DNA of 64,000 nucleotides from Variovorax boronicumulans NBRC 103145. GTDB taxonomy: Bacteria > Pseudomonadota > Gammaproteobacteria > Burkholderiales > Burkholderiaceae_C. Made by a program: the position numbers and the translations under genes. The stretch lies in contig NZ_BCUS01000021.1 in assembly GCF_001591345.1 (NCBI RefSeq), forward strand, positions 1 through 64,000, written 5' to 3'. A model generated the notes under the pieces. It did no database searches, was not told where the DNA came from, and saw nothing but the letters and a program-made list of their open reading frames with translations. Positions 45,579 through 55,595 of the stretch are shown here, one piece after another (within the stretch, counting starts at the first letter, position 1; each line of letters opens with the position of its first letter).

Positions 45579-46916
45579 TTACTTGCTCATCACGCGCGCT
45601 TCGCGCACGCGCGTCGCCGGGAACAGCAGCGCAAAGCGGCTGCCCTTGCCCACCGTGCTTTCGATGCGCAGCTCGGTGCCGTGGCGCTGCGCGATGTGCT
45701 TCACGATCGCCAGCCCGAGCCCGGTGCCGCCGGTCTCGCGCGAACGGCTGCGGTCGATGCGATAGAAGCGCTCGGTGAGACGCGGAATGTGTTCGGCGGC
45801 AATGCCCGGGCCCGTGTCGCGCACGGCGTACTCGCCGCGCCCGTCGGGCAGCACCCGCCAAGTCACCACCACCTCGCCGCCGCCCGGCGTGTAGCGGATG
45901 GCGTTGCTCACGAGGTTCGACATCGCGCTCTGCAGTTCGGTCGGCGCGCCCGACAGCTCGGACTCGGCCTCGGACGTGAACGTGAGCCGGTGTCCCTGCT
46001 GCGTGAGCCGGCCCGACAGGCCGCGCCCCTCGTCTTCGCACTGCGCCAGCAGCGCGCGCATGCGCACCCACTGGTTGCCCGACGGCGCCGCACTGCCTTC
46101 CAGCCGCGACAGCGTCAGCAGGTCGTTCACCAGCGTTTCCATGCGGTGCGACTGCTGCCCCATCAGCGACAGATAGCGCGTGCGTTCGTCGGCATCCAGC
46201 GGCAGGTTCTGCAGCGTCTCGACAAAGCCCGCCAGCACCGTGAGCGGCGTGCGGATTTCGTGCGACACGTTGGCCACGAAGTCGCGCCGCATCGCCTCGG
46301 CCTGCTCCAGCGCCGTGATGTCGCGCGTGAGCAGCATGCGCCGGTTGCCGGCGTAGGGATGCACCTGCACCGACAGCCGCACCGGATGGCCGCGATGCTG
46401 CGCATGCACGAGGCCGGGCGCGTCGATGACGACATCGCGGCTGTAGTTCCACGAGGCCAGGTAGGCCACGAACGCCGGATCGCGCACGAGGTTCGCCAAG
46501 TGCTGCAGCAGGTCGCGCTCCGCATCGATGCCGAACTGCCCTGCCGCCGTCTGGTTGCACCACTCGATGCGGCCCTGCTCGTCGAGCAGCACCACGCCGT
46601 TGGGCGACGCCTGGATGGCGGCCAGGAATTCCTGCAGCCGGTCTTCGGCCTGCCGGGTCTGTTGTTCGCGCTCGCGCAGCAGCTTGCGGATGCGCTCCGA
46701 AAGCTCGCCCCACACGCCCGGCCCGCGCGACGGCAGCCCGGCCGCGTCGTTGCGCAGCACGCGCAGCAGGCGTTCGGCGCGCCAGGCATCGAAGCCCAGC
46801 CAGAGCACCGCGCCCAGCCAGGCGCCCAGCCAGCCGTACTTCCAGCCAAAAAGGCCGACAGCGCCCGCCGCAATTGCGAGGGACGCTATTAAAAAAGTAG
46901 CAATACGGAAAGGCAT
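45579..46916 (-). CDS. phoR: Phosphate regulon sensor histidine kinase PhoR
   Basis: A 445-residue sensor. Two hydrophobic helices at about 5-25 and 28-45 anchor it, a PAS-like domain follows (about 95-200), then the dimerisation helix with the phosphorylated His219 in ANVSHEIRTPLTVLAG. The ATP-binding domain has DTGPGIAAEHIPRLTERFYR and GGTGLGLAIVKHI. There is no periplasmic sensor domain, as in E. coli PhoR, so it senses through PstSCAB and PhoU. It lies 44 bases after phoB and is the last gene of the pst-pho series. Confidence 0.96.
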   Translation of the reverse strand: MPFRIATFLIASLAIAAGAVGLFGWKYGWLGAWLGAVLWLGFDAWRAERLLRVLRNDAAGLPSRGPGVWGELSERIRKLLREREQQTRQAEDRLQEFLAAIQASPNGVVLLDEQGRIEWCNQTAAGQFGIDAERDLLQHLANLVRDPAFVAYLASWNYSRDVVIDAPGLVHAQHRGHPVRLSVQVHPYAGNRRMLLTRDITALEQAEAMRRDFVANVSHEIRTPLTVLAGFVETLQNLPLDADERTRYLSLMGQQSHRMETLVNDLLTLSRLEGSAAPSGNQWVRMRALLAQCEDEGRGLSGRLTQQGHRLTFTSEAESELSGAPTELQSAMSNLVSNAIRYTPGGGEVVVTWRVLPDGRGEYAVRDTGPGIAAEHIPRLTERFYRIDRSRSRETGGTGLGLAIVKHIAQRHGTELRIESTVGKGSRFALLFPATRVREARVMSK

Positions 46917-46960
46917 GGCGGGCGATTATCCGCGCCCGCCGCCGAGGCTCACGGCGCTGC

Positions 46961-47653
46961 TCACACCGTGACTTGGGCCGTCAGCCGGTAACCCGCTCCG
47001 CGAACGGTTTCCACCATCGGCGCGGCCACGCCCAGCGACTCGCGCAGGCGCTTGACGTGCACGTCGACCGTGCGTTCCTCGATGTAGACGTGGTCGCCCC
47101 ACACCTTGTCGAGCAGTTGCGCCCGGCTGTGCACGCGCTCGGCGTGCTGCATCAGGTAGGCCAGCAGCTTGAACTCGGTCGGGCCGACCTTCAGTGCCCC
47201 GCCCTGCCACGTCACGCGGTGGGTGGAGGTGTCGAGGGCCAGTTCGCCGATCTCGACGCGCTCGGTCACCACCTCGGGCGCGCGGCGGCGCAGCACGGCA
47301 CGGATGCGCGCCAGCATTTCCTGGGTGGAGAACGGCTTGGTGATGTAGTCGTCGGCGCCGGCATCGAGGCCGGCGACCTTGTCGGGCTCGTCGCCGCGCG
47401 CCGTGAGCATCAGGATCGGGATGGCCTTGGTGCGCGGGTCTTTGCGCCATTGGCGCGCGAGCTGCAGGCCGCTCTGGCCCGGCAGCATCCAGTCGAGCAG
47501 GATCAGGTCCGGCAGGAAGGCGTCGATTTCACGCTGGGCGGCGGCACCGTCTTCGGACCAGATCGGCTCGAAGCCGTTGTGGCGCAGGTTGACGGCGATC
47601 AGCTCGGCGATCGAGGATTCGTCTTCGACGATCAGGACTCTTGGTTTCTTCAT
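46961..47653 (-). CDS. phoB: Phosphate regulon response regulator PhoB
   Basis: A 230-residue OmpR-class regulator. The receiver has Glu10, Asp11, phosphoacceptor Asp54 (LILLDWMLPG), Thr84 and Lys106 (YITKPF). The C-terminal winged helix carries EFKLLAYLMQHAERVHSRAQ and a recognition region with ERTVDVHVKRLRESLG. It binds Pho boxes, which I find before pstS, ppx and ppk. It lies 31 bases after phoU. Confidence 0.97.
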   Translation of the reverse strand: MKKPRVLIVEDESSIAELIAVNLRHNGFEPIWSEDGAAAQREIDAFLPDLILLDWMLPGQSGLQLARQWRKDPRTKAIPILMLTARGDEPDKVAGLDAGADDYITKPFSTQEMLARIRAVLRRRAPEVVTERVEIGELALDTSTHRVTWQGGALKVGPTEFKLLAYLMQHAERVHSRAQLLDKVWGDHVYIEERTVDVHVKRLRESLGVAAPMVETVRGAGYRLTAQVTV

Positions 47654-47684
47654 GCGTTATGGGGAGTCTTTGCGGCGACGGTCG

Positions 47685-48386
47685 TCACTGCAATGCCGAC
47701 TCGATTTCCTCCATCGAAGTGTGCCGCACATCGGCGCCCTTGACGATGTAGATGATGAACTCGGCGATGTTCTTGGCGTGGTCGCCGATGCGTTCGATGG
47801 CCTTGGCCAGGAACAGCAGGTCCAGGCTGGCGGAGATGGTGCGCGGGTCTTCCATCATGTAGGTGACCAGCTTGCGCACGAAGCCGTCGAACTCCTTGTC
47901 GATGAGGTCGTCGTCCTTGAGGATCGACAGCGCGGCGGCCGTGTCCAGGCGCGCGAAGGCGTCCAGCGCGGTGCGCAGCAGGTTCGAGGCCAGGTCGGCG
48001 GCAATGCGCAGCTCGGTGGTGGGCAGCTGGCGAGCCGATCCGCTTTCGATGATCGACTTGACCATGCGCGCGATCTTGTTGGCCTCGTCGCCCACGCGCT
48101 CCAGGTTGGCGGTGGTCTTGCTGATGGCGATCAAGAGGCGCAGGTCGCGAGCCGTGGGCTGGCGACGGGCGATGATCGACGACAGCTCGCGGTCGATCTC
48201 GATCTCCATCGCGTTGACGCGATGCTCGGTCTCCATCACGCGGTCGGCGGCTTCGGCGTCGAACTGCAGCAGGGCGTACACGGCCTGGTGGATCTGCGAC
48301 TCGACCATGCCGCCGAGCTCCATCACGCGCGACGAGACGCCGTTGAGTTCGCTGTCGAACTGGCTGGAAAGGTGTTTCTCGGTCAT
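47685..48386 (-). CDS. phoU: Phosphate transport regulator PhoU
   Basis: A 233-residue all-helical protein made of two similar three-helix bundles. The metal-binding motifs are EANKIARM in the first and KAIERIGDHAKNIAEF in the second. It links PstSCAB activity to PhoR and represses the regulon when phosphate is plentiful. The start at 48386 gives the family's normal N terminus; the frame upstream is non-coding. It follows pstB by 16 bases. Confidence 0.96.
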   Translation of the reverse strand: MTEKHLSSQFDSELNGVSSRVMELGGMVESQIHQAVYALLQFDAEAADRVMETEHRVNAMEIEIDRELSSIIARRQPTARDLRLLIAISKTTANLERVGDEANKIARMVKSIIESGSARQLPTTELRIAADLASNLLRTALDAFARLDTAAALSILKDDDLIDKEFDGFVRKLVTYMMEDPRTISASLDLLFLAKAIERIGDHAKNIAEFIIYIVKGADVRHTSMEEIESALQ

Positions 48387-48402
48387 GGTGTTTCCTTTGA
48401 CT

Positions 48403-49188
48403 TCAACCGAAGCGGCCGGTGATGTAGTCCTCGGTCTCCTTGCGCTGCGGCTTGAAGAACATCTGTTCGGTGGCACCGAACTCGATCAGGTCGCCGAGGT
48501 ACATGTAGGCGGTGTAGTCGCTGCAGCGGGCAGCTTGCTGCATGTTGTGGGTCACGATGACCACGGTGTACTCGTTTTTCAGCTCGGCGATCAACTCTTC
48601 GATCTTCGCGGTCGAGATCGGGTCGAGTGCCGAACACGGTTCGTCGAGCAGCAGCACTTCGGGCTTGATCGCGATACCGCGCGCAATGCACAGGCGCTGC
48701 TGCTGGCCGCCGGACAGGCCCGAGCCGCTTTGCTGCAGCTTGTCGCGCACTTCGGTCCACAGCGCGGCCTTCTTCAGGGCCCACTCGACGCGGTCGTCCA
48801 TTTCGCTGGCCGACAGATTTTCGAACAGCTTCACGCCGAAGGCGATGTTGTCGTAGATCGACATCGGGAACGGCGTGGGCTTCTGGAACACCATGCCGAC
48901 CTTGGCGCGGATCAGCGCCACGTCCTGCTTGGACGTGAGCAGGTTCTCGCCGTCCAGCGCAATGGTGCCTTCGGCGCGCTGCTCGGGGTACAGCTCGAAC
49001 ATGCGGTTGAAGGTGCGCAGCAGGGTCGACTTGCCGCAGCCCGACGGGCCGATGAAGGCCGTGACCTTGTTCTCGGGGATCTCGAGGTTGATGCCCTTGA
49101 GCGCGTGGAACTTGCCGTAGTAGAAGTTCAGGTCCTTGACCGAGATCTTCGAGCGCGACGGTTGTTGTTGTGCGACGGTGTTTGGCAT
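48403..49188 (-). CDS. pstB: Phosphate import ATPase PstB
   Basis: A 261-residue ATPase. Walker [10 protein letters not shown] is at 47-55, the signature LSGGQQQRL at 158-166 and Walker B VLLLDEP at 178-184, followed by [27 protein letters not shown] is specific for PstB. It powers the PstC-PstA channel. It lies 17 bases after pstA. Confidence 0.97.
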   Translation of the reverse strand: MPNTVAQQQPSRSKISVKDLNFYYGKFHALKGINLEIPENKVTAFIGPSGCGKSTLLRTFNRMFELYPEQRAEGTIALDGENLLTSKQDVALIRAKVGMVFQKPTPFPMSIYDNIAFGVKLFENLSASEMDDRVEWALKKAALWTEVRDKLQQSGSGLSGGQQQRLCIARGIAIKPEVLLLDEPCSALDPISTAKIEELIAELKNEYTVVIVTHNMQQAARCSDYTAYMYLGDLIEFGATEQMFFKPQRKETEDYITGRFG

Positions 49189-49205
49189 GTTGGCGCCTTC
49201 TTGAT

Positions 49206-50090
49206 TTAGTGTTTGTTGCGCGTCAGCACGCGCGCCAGGATGTTGAGGGCAAGCACGGCGACGGTGATCAGGAACACACCGGCCCAGGCCAGTTGTTGCC
49301 AGTTCTCGTACGGGCTCATGGCGAACTTGAAGATCGTGACCGGCAGGCTGGCCATCGGCTGGCTCACGTCGGCGGTCCAGAACTGGTTGTTCAGCGCGGT
49401 GAAGAGCAGCGGCGCGGTTTCGCCGGCGATGCGGGCCACGGCCAGCAGCACGCCCGTGACCACACCGGCGCGCGCGGCGCGCAGCGTGATGCTCAGGATG
49501 ACCTTCCACTTCGGCGTGCCCAGTGCGTAGGCCGCTTCGCGCAGGCCCGGCGGCACCAGCTGCAGCATGTTCTCGGTGGTGCGGATCACCACCGGAATCA
49601 CGATGAGCGCCAGCGACAGCGCGCCGGCCAAGCCCGAGAAGGTCTTGAAGTAGGCCACCACCACGGCGTAGACGAACAGGCCGATCACGATCGAGGGCGC
49701 CGACAGCAGGATGTCGTTGACGAAGCGCGTGACCGATGCGAGCAAGCCCTTGGGGTTGTACTCGGCCAGGTAGATGCCGGCCATGATGCCGATGGGCGTG
49801 CCCACGAAGGTCGCCAGCATCACCATCACGAACGAACCGAAGATGGCGTTGGCGATGCCGCCCGCCTCGTTCGGCGGCGGCGTCATCTCGGTGAAGGTGG
49901 CCAGCGCCAGGCCGCCCACGCCCTGGCGCAGCGTTTCCCACAGGATCCACACGAGCCAGAACACGCCGAACGCCATCGCGGCGAGCGACAGCGTGAGGGC
50001 GATCTTGTTGACGCGGTTGCGCGCGGCGAACTTTGCCTGGCGCGTCTCTGCCAGGGTCTTGGCGTTGATCAGGTTTTGCGCGGTGCTCAC
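49206..50090 (-). CDS. pstA: Phosphate ABC transporter permease PstA
   Basis: A 294-residue inner membrane subunit with about six helices. The coupling loop is seen as [20 protein letters not shown] and the family stretch [19 protein letters not shown] lies in the middle of the protein. It forms the channel with PstC. The start overlaps the pstC stop by four bases (ATGA), as expected for subunits made in equal amounts. Confidence 0.96.
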   Translation of the reverse strand: MSTAQNLINAKTLAETRQAKFAARNRVNKIALTLSLAAMAFGVFWLVWILWETLRQGVGGLALATFTEMTPPPNEAGGIANAIFGSFVMVMLATFVGTPIGIMAGIYLAEYNPKGLLASVTRFVNDILLSAPSIVIGLFVYAVVVAYFKTFSGLAGALSLALIVIPVVIRTTENMLQLVPPGLREAAYALGTPKWKVILSITLRAARAGVVTGVLLAVARIAGETAPLLFTALNNQFWTADVSQPMASLPVTIFKFAMSPYENWQQLAWAGVFLITVAVLALNILARVLTRNKH

Positions 50091-51172
50091 GACTTGGTTC
50101 CTTCGCTCTTCTTCATCTGGGCCAGCAGCATCTTCGAGAGCGACAGCACGACGAAGGTGATGAAGAACAGCACGAGGCCGAGGTACATCAGCGCGGCCTG
50201 GTGCAGGCCCGCGCCGGCTTCGGCGAATTCATTGGCGAGGGCCGAGGTAATGCTGTTGGCAGCCTCGAACACCGACAGGGAGTTGAGCTGGTTCATGTTG
50301 CCGATCACGAAGGTGACGGCCATGGTCTCGCCCAGTGCGCGGCCGAGGCCAAGCATGATGCCGCCGATCACGCCAGCCTTGGTGTAAGGCAGCACGACCT
50401 TGGAAACGACTTCCCAGGTGGTGGAGCCCAGGCCGTAGGCCGACTCCTTGAGCAGCGCGGGCGTCACTTCGAACACGTCGCGCATCACCGAGGCGATGAA
50501 CGGAATGATCATGATCGCCAGGATGATGCCGGCCGACAAGATGCCGATGCCCACGGGCGGACCGGACACCAGGGCACCGAGGTACGGCACGCCGGCCAGC
50601 AGCTTTTGCAGCGGCTGCTGCACCCAGGTGGAAAGAATGGGGCCGAAGACCAGCAGGCCCCACATGCCGTACACGATGGACGGCACGGCAGCCAGCAGTT
50701 CAATGGCGGTGCCCAGCGGGCGCTTGAGCCAGTTGGGCGAGAGTTCGGTCAGGAACAGCGCGATGCCGAAGCTCACCGGCACGGCAATCACCAGCGCGAT
50801 GAACGAGGTGGCCAGCGTGCCGTAGATCATCACGAGACCGCCGTACTCGTCCTTCACCGGATCCCACACGCTGCTCGTGAGGAAGCCGAGGCCGTACTTC
50901 GAAATGGCGGGCCAGGCGCCGACGATCAGCGACAGCAGGATGCCGATCAGCATCGCGAGCGTCAGCAGCGCGGCGCCCTTGGCGGCCCAGCCGAAGATGC
51001 GGTCGGCCATGGGGCCGGAACGGGGCGCCTTCACGGGCGGCGGAGGAGCGGCAGAGGTGCGCGCGCGCTCGGCCGCGAGGTCGAGGGAAGCGGCAGCAGC
51101 GGGAAAGGTGGATGACACGGGTCGCTCCGGCAAAGACGAAAGCGGCGCGTCCTGGAGCGAAGAGTTGCTCAT
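50087..51172 (-). CDS. pstC: Phosphate ABC transporter permease PstC
   Basis: A 361-residue inner membrane subunit with about six helices. Family stretches are [20 protein letters not shown] and [19 protein letters not shown] (coupling loop). The N terminus before the first helix is about 60 residues of Ala/Pro/Ser-rich sequence, longer than usual; an internal ATG (at [12 protein letters not shown]) would give a normal length, so the true start is not certain. It follows pstS by 38 bases. Confidence 0.95.
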   Translation of the reverse strand: MSNSSLQDAPLSSLPERPVSSTFPAAAASLDLAAERARTSAAPPPPVKAPRSGPMADRIFGWAAKGAALLTLAMLIGILLSLIVGAWPAISKYGLGFLTSSVWDPVKDEYGGLVMIYGTLATSFIALVIAVPVSFGIALFLTELSPNWLKRPLGTAIELLAAVPSIVYGMWGLLVFGPILSTWVQQPLQKLLAGVPYLGALVSGPPVGIGILSAGIILAIMIIPFIASVMRDVFEVTPALLKESAYGLGSTTWEVVSKVVLPYTKAGVIGGIMLGLGRALGETMAVTFVIGNMNQLNSLSVFEAANSITSALANEFAEAGAGLHQAALMYLGLVLFFITFVVLSLSKMLLAQMKKSEGTKS

Positions 51173-51210
51173 GGGCGCGCCGTCCTGGAGGGTGGATGAA
51201 GGGTTGCTTC

Positions 51211-52245
51211 TTACTTGAACGCGACCGGCTTGCCCGATGCGTCCTTCACTTCACCCCATGCCTTGGCAATGGTGGCCTTCACGGCGTCGGGCATCGGCAC
51301 GTAGTCCAGCTCGTCGGCCGTCTTGTCGCCGCCCTTGTAGGCCCAGTCGAAGAACTTCAGCACGGTGGTGGCGCTGGCGGGCTTGTCCTGCACCTTGTGC
51401 ATCAGGATGAAGGTGGCGCCGGTGATGGGCCACGAATCCTTGCCGGCCTGGTTGGTCAGCACCTGGTAGAAGCTCTTGTTCCAGTCGGCACCGGCGGCGG
51501 CGGCCTTGAAGGCGCTGTCGTCGGGCGAGACGAACGTGCCGGCGGCGTTCTGCAGCTGGGCGTAGGTCATCTTGTTCTGCTTGACGTAGGCGTACTCGAC
51601 GTAGCCGATCGAGTTGGGCAGGCGGTTCACGAAAGCGGCGACGCCTTCATTGCCCTTGCCACCCGCGCCGGTGGGCCAGTTCACGGCCGTGCCTTCGCCG
51701 ACCTTGGACTTCCACTCGGCGTTGACCTTGCTCAGGTAGTTGGTGAACAGGAAGCTGGTGCCCGAACCGTCGGCGCGGCGAACCGGGGCGATGGCGGCGT
51801 CAGGCAGGGCCAGCGACGCGTTCAGTGCCTTGATGGCCGGGTCGTTCCACTTGGTGATCTTGCCCAGGTAGATGTCGCCCAGCACCTGGCCGTTGAGCTT
51901 CAGCTCGCCCGGCTTGATGCCGGGGATGTTGACCACGGGGATCACGCCGCCGATGACGGTGGGGAACTGCATCAGGCCCTTGGCTTGCAGTTCGTCGTCC
52001 TTCAGGGGAGCGTCCGAAGCGCCGAAATCGACGGTCTTGGCTTCGATCTGCTTGAGGCCGGCACCCGAGCCAACCGACTGGTAGTTGATCTTGACGCCGG
52101 TGGCCTTGTTGAAGTCCGAAGCCCACTTGGCGTACAGCGGTGCGGGGAAGCTGGCGCCGGCGCCGGTCACGTCTTGTGCGAAGGCGGAAATGGAGAACAG
52201 CGCGGTCACGAGGCCGGCGGTTGCAAATTTGAACGTCGTTTTCAT
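51211..52245 (-). CDS. pstS: Periplasmic phosphate-binding protein PstS
   Basis: A 344-residue binding protein with a signal peptide ending near ISAFA (residue 23). The mature protein starts with the diagnostic [17 protein letters not shown], and the phosphate-binding [19 protein letters not shown] lies near residue 155-175. It captures inorganic phosphate at high affinity for PstCAB. It is the first gene of the pstS-C-A-B-phoU-B-R series and has a Pho box 64 bases upstream of its start. Confidence 0.97.
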   Translation of the reverse strand: MKTTFKFATAGLVTALFSISAFAQDVTGAGASFPAPLYAKWASDFNKATGVKINYQSVGSGAGLKQIEAKTVDFGASDAPLKDDELQAKGLMQFPTVIGGVIPVVNIPGIKPGELKLNGQVLGDIYLGKITKWNDPAIKALNASLALPDAAIAPVRRADGSGTSFLFTNYLSKVNAEWKSKVGEGTAVNWPTGAGGKGNEGVAAFVNRLPNSIGYVEYAYVKQNKMTYAQLQNAAGTFVSPDDSAFKAAAAGADWNKSFYQVLTNQAGKDSWPITGATFILMHKVQDKPASATTVLKFFDWAYKGGDKTADELDYVPMPDAVKATIAKAWGEVKDASGKPVAFK

Positions 52246-52308
52246 AAAGCTTCCTTGAGAAGTAAGAAGTAGTCCCTTTGGGGGCTCGAACGGACTCTAA
52301 AAAGCTTT

Positions 52309-52326
52309 TGTGACATCGATGTGACA
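52309..52326 (-). promoter_or_regulatory. Pho box of pstS
   Basis: On the minus strand TGTCACA-TCGA-TGTCACA: two identical 7-mers with 11-bp period, matching the Pho box CTGTCAT-N4-CTGTCAT well. A TAGAGT -10 candidate lies about ten bases downstream, the spacing of PhoB-activated promoters. Confidence 0.85.
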
Positions 52327-52377
52327 TCCCTTCTGTCGAGGGAAAATGCCGCTGCGCCACCCCTGTTGTGTGTGACG

Positions 52378-52395
52378 CTGTCACACAACCGTCAT
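52378..52395 (+). promoter_or_regulatory. Pho box of ppx
   Basis: CTGTCAC-ACAA-CCGTCAT on the plus strand, 11-bp period. A TAACCT -10 candidate lies ten bases downstream. It overlaps a GTGTGAC-GCT-GTCACAC palindrome, so other regulation is possible. Confidence 0.65.
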
Positions 52396-52495
52396 TCACC
52401 CCGCCTAACCTCCAGCCCTCGCCGTGACGCGATCCAGGGAGGCGGCGCCTGCTGTCACGGCGCTACGATCAGAGAACCGCCCTCTTCACTAAAAA

Positions 52496-54016
52496 ATGCA
52501 AAACGGCACCCGCCTCGCAGCGGTCGATCTCGGCTCGAACAGCTTCAGGCTGGAAATCGGCCAGGTCGACCACGGACAGATCCACCGCACCGAGTACCTC
52601 AAGGAAACCGTGCGCCAGGGCAACGGCCTGGACAGCGCCCGCAACCTCACGACCGAAGCCATGCAGCGCGGCTGGGACGCCCTCGCCCGCTTCGGCGAAC
52701 GGCTGGCCGGCTTCAAGCGCTCGCAGGTGCGCGCCGTGGCCACCCAGACCTTGCGCGAAGCGCGCAACCGAGAAGAGTTCCTGTTGCGCGCGCGCACCAT
52801 CCTGGGCTTCGGCATCGACGTGATCCCGGGCCGAGAAGAAGCCCGCCTGATCTACCAGGGCGTGGCACACCACCTGCCGCACACCGACGCGTCCGACCAG
52901 GAACGCCGCCTCGTCATCGACATCGGCGGGCGCTCCACCGAAATGATCATCGGCCACGCCCTCGAGGCCGAGCGCATGGAGTCGTACCGCGTGGGCAGCG
53001 TCGCCTGGTCGATGAAGCATTTCGGCGAAGGCCAGTTCACCGCCCCCGCCTTCCGCGCCGCCGAAGTCGCGGCCAAGGCCGTGCTGGACGACGCGCTCTC
53101 CAGCTACACCCGCGACCAGTGGGACGTGGCCTACGGCGCCTCCGGCACCATCGGCGCGGTGGGCGACGTGCTCGCCGCAGCCGGCGGCGAGGCTGGCCTC
53201 GTCACCCGCGACGGCCTCGACTGGCTGCTCGACCGCCTGCTCAAGGCCGGCAGCATCGACAAGCTGCGCATCGACGGCATGCGCGAAGACCGCAAGGCCG
53301 TGATCGGCGGCGGCCTGAGCGTGCTGCGCGCGGTGTTCGACCTGCTCGACATCCAGGAAATGAAGGTCGCCCAGGGCGCCCTGCGCCACGGCGTGCTCTA
53401 CGAGTTGCTCGAACGCGACGAGAGCGTGGCCGACATGCGCAGCGCCACCGTGGCGCGGCTCGCCACCCGCTTCGCGGTCGACCCGGCGCAGGCCAAGCGC
53501 GTGAGCGACACCGCCGCCGCGCTGTTCGTGCAGCTCGCCCCCGCCGCGCGCGGCGGCAGCACCTCGAGCCGCGCCGGCCGCGCGCTGCGCAAGCTCGGCT
53601 GGGCCGCGCAGCTGCACGAGATCGGCGCGCTGGTGTCGCACAGCGACTACCACAAGCACGGCGCCTACATCCTCGACAACACCGACGCGCCGGGCTTTGC
53701 AGTGAACGAACTGCACGCCCTCGGCCAGCTGGTGCTGGGCCAGCGCGGCAAGCTGCGCAAGCTCGAAGCCTCGCTGGACGACGAGACCTTCGTGATGCAG
53801 CTGCTGGCGCTGCGCCTGGCGGTGATCCTGTGCCACGCGCGCCGCGACCCCGAGCCGCAGGCGCTGAACCTCGCGGCACTCGGTGCCAGGGCCTTCACGA
53901 TCGCCTGCGCCCCCGACTGGGCCGAGATGTACCCGCAGTCGGCGCACCTCCTGCGCGAGGAAGTGCTGGCCTGGCAAAAGACCGGCAACTGGCGCGTGGA
54001 ACTCAGCGGCGCCTGA
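52496..54016 (+). CDS. ppx: Exopolyphosphatase Ppx/GppA family
   Basis: A 506-residue enzyme of the ASKHA fold releasing orthophosphate from polyphosphate ends. The phosphate loops are AAVDLGSNSFRLEIG (about 8-22) and LVIDIGGRSTEMIIG (about 140-154); the first carries the usual Asp-x-Gly-Ser-Asn-Ser. The C-terminal HD-like helical part contains LGWAAQLHEIGALVSHSDYHKHG. GppA-type pppGpp hydrolysis cannot be excluded. It has its own Pho box and is divergent from pstS. The start at 52496 has no obvious ribosome binding site. Confidence 0.95.
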   Translation: MQNGTRLAAVDLGSNSFRLEIGQVDHGQIHRTEYLKETVRQGNGLDSARNLTTEAMQRGWDALARFGERLAGFKRSQVRAVATQTLREARNREEFLLRARTILGFGIDVIPGREEARLIYQGVAHHLPHTDASDQERRLVIDIGGRSTEMIIGHALEAERMESYRVGSVAWSMKHFGEGQFTAPAFRAAEVAAKAVLDDALSSYTRDQWDVAYGASGTIGAVGDVLAAAGGEAGLVTRDGLDWLLDRLLKAGSIDKLRIDGMREDRKAVIGGGLSVLRAVFDLLDIQEMKVAQGALRHGVLYELLERDESVADMRSATVARLATRFAVDPAQAKRVSDTAAALFVQLAPAARGGSTSSRAGRALRKLGWAAQLHEIGALVSHSDYHKHGAYILDNTDAPGFAVNELHALGQLVLGQRGKLRKLEASLDDETFVMQLLALRLAVILCHARRDPEPQALNLAALGARAFTIACAPDWAEMYPQSAHLLREEVLAWQKTGNWRVELSGA

Positions 54017-54022
54017 GCCGTT

Positions 54023-54874
54023 TCACTTCGTGTCGATGCCGGCCGTCTGCGTGACTGCCGCAGCGCCGGCCTTGCGCGGCTCGTCTTCCCCGAACAGGCT
54101 GACATAGGCCGGCTGCACGATCTGGTCAAGCCCGCGCTTCAACCCTTCGCGAGCGCCTGCAGTGTCCTTGAGCAGGCCGTCGTACAGGAGATAGGTCGGC
54201 TCGCTCACGTCGGCGACCTGCAAGGTCTGGCCCACGACGGACTGCTTCTCGTCCCTCAGCAACTGCTCCACCCAGACGTACGGCTTGAAGCTCGATGTCG
54301 CATCGGCCGCGCCATAGGACGTCGTGATCCGCAAGATCAATGTGCTGTAGCCGGGCGTCGGCTGGAGTTCCTGCACCTGCATCTGCGCGTGCTCTCCGGT
54401 CGCGCGGAAGAAAGGCGTCAGCTTCACCTCGCGGCCACTGTCCCGCAGGCGCGCCGCCAGTCGCTCTGCGAACTGCCTGTTGAGCCCCATGGTCACTCCG
54501 CTGTTCTTCACTGCGGCCGTGAACTCCTTGCTGCGCTGGTCGGTCCGGGCGGCCATCGTCAGTCGGCTGTTGGTATCGACGGAGATGGCCACCAGCGCAG
54601 CGAGGGGTCCCAGAAACCCTGCGAAGCCCGTCAGCCCCGACCCGCCGCCATCCGTGACGATCAGTTGGTCTTCCTGGTTGTAGATGAGCTCGACCTTCTC
54701 GATCGACCGGGCGACATCGTGACGGGTCGGCGCCACAGGCGCGGCGGTGTTCGTCGCGCACCCCGACAGCAGGGCTGCGGCAACAAGCAGAAAAATCAGC
54801 GCCTTCAACCGCACGTCCGCGTCTGCACGCAGCATGTTCAAGAAGCTTCCTGGCAGTGTGTTGAGCGGTTTCAT
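54023..54874 (-). CDS. Hypothetical lipoprotein
   Basis: A 283-residue protein with a lipoprotein signal (FLLVAAALLSGCATN). The start may be 54874 (GGGGA about seven bases upstream) or 54835, which places the signal closer to the N terminus. The mature part has a second hydrophobic Gly-rich stretch (GLTGFAGFLGPLAALVAISV) and otherwise resembles envelope proteins of unknown role. I do not recognise a domain. It is convergent with ppx (6 bases) and lacks visible phosphate control. Confidence 0.75.
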   Translation of the reverse strand: MKPLNTLPGSFLNMLRADADVRLKALIFLLVAAALLSGCATNTAAPVAPTRHDVARSIEKVELIYNQEDQLIVTDGGGSGLTGFAGFLGPLAALVAISVDTNSRLTMAARTDQRSKEFTAAVKNSGVTMGLNRQFAERLAARLRDSGREVKLTPFFRATGEHAQMQVQELQPTPGYSTLILRITTSYGAADATSSFKPYVWVEQLLRDEKQSVVGQTLQVADVSEPTYLLYDGLLKDTAGAREGLKRGLDQIVQPAYVSLFGEDEPRKAGAAAVTQTAGIDTK

Positions 54875-55102
54875 GCGTCTTCCCCAGTGATGTGGTCGAC
54901 CGGCACCGCTTCTTTCCCGCATCGGCGTCAAAAGCACGCTGCCGTGGAGTCACACTGTAGAAATTGCGCCGCGCGCGCGCATGAGTGCTTCGCCCCTTTT
55001 TCCGGGAGACAAGCGCCCTGCCAGCTCTGCCCGCAACCGTGACAAAGCGCCTGTCCGCAAGCGCCAGGCAGGGGTATTCGCAGCGGAGGACCGCTGTAGC
55101 AG

Positions 55103-55564
55103 CTAGAGAAGCTCGGGCGCCTGCACCGTCACCACGACGGTCTGCACATCGCCGTCGCGCTCGCGGGTGCGGATCCACCACAGCGAGCCCTTGCGCACCG
55201 GGCAGCTGTCCTGCTTCAGGCCGAGCAGCATCGAGATGGCCTGGCCCAGCGAGGGCTGGTGGCCGATCACCAGCACCACCGACTTGCCGTTGGGCCAACC
55301 CGTGGCGGCCAGCAGCGCGTCGGGGGTGGTGTCGGGCGACAGCTCGGAGCGCAGCTTGTACTTGCGGCCCAGTGCCAGCGCGGTCTGCTCGCAGCGGCGC
55401 GCCGGGCTGCACACGATGCGCGTGCCGTCGGGCAGCTGCCGGTCGAGCCAGGTGGCCATGCGCTTGGCCTGCTTTTCGCCGCGCGGGGTGAGCGAGCGCT
55501 GCATGTCGTCACACCCTTCGGTCCAGTCCTCGGCTTCGGCGTGACGCCAGAAGATCAAGTCCAT
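55103..55564 (-). CDS. sixA: Phosphohistidine phosphatase SixA
   Basis: A 153-residue histidine phosphatase with the RHG-type catalytic motif WRHAEAEDW (Arg7, His8) and the second His in VVLVIGHQPSL. Members remove phosphate from phosphohistidine in signalling proteins such as ArcB or NPr. Start at 55564 is chosen for the conserved N terminus; an ATG two codons earlier (55570) is possible. It follows ppk by 31 bases on the same strand, so it would be co-expressed under phosphate control. Confidence 0.9.
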   Translation of the reverse strand: MDLIFWRHAEAEDWTEGCDDMQRSLTPRGEKQAKRMATWLDRQLPDGTRIVCSPARRCEQTALALGRKYKLRSELSPDTTPDALLAATGWPNGKSVVLVIGHQPSLGQAISMLLGLKQDSCPVRKGSLWWIRTRERDGDVQTVVVTVQAPELL

Positions 55565-55595
55565 GCTCATCGTCTTTCGAACTTCTTCTTCAATT

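Noticed and set aside
52366..52383. GTGTGAC-GCT-GTCACAC as a CRP-type site
   Set aside because: CRP sites need TGTGA-N6-TCACA spacing; here the gap is wrong, and the bases are better explained as part of the ppx Pho box.
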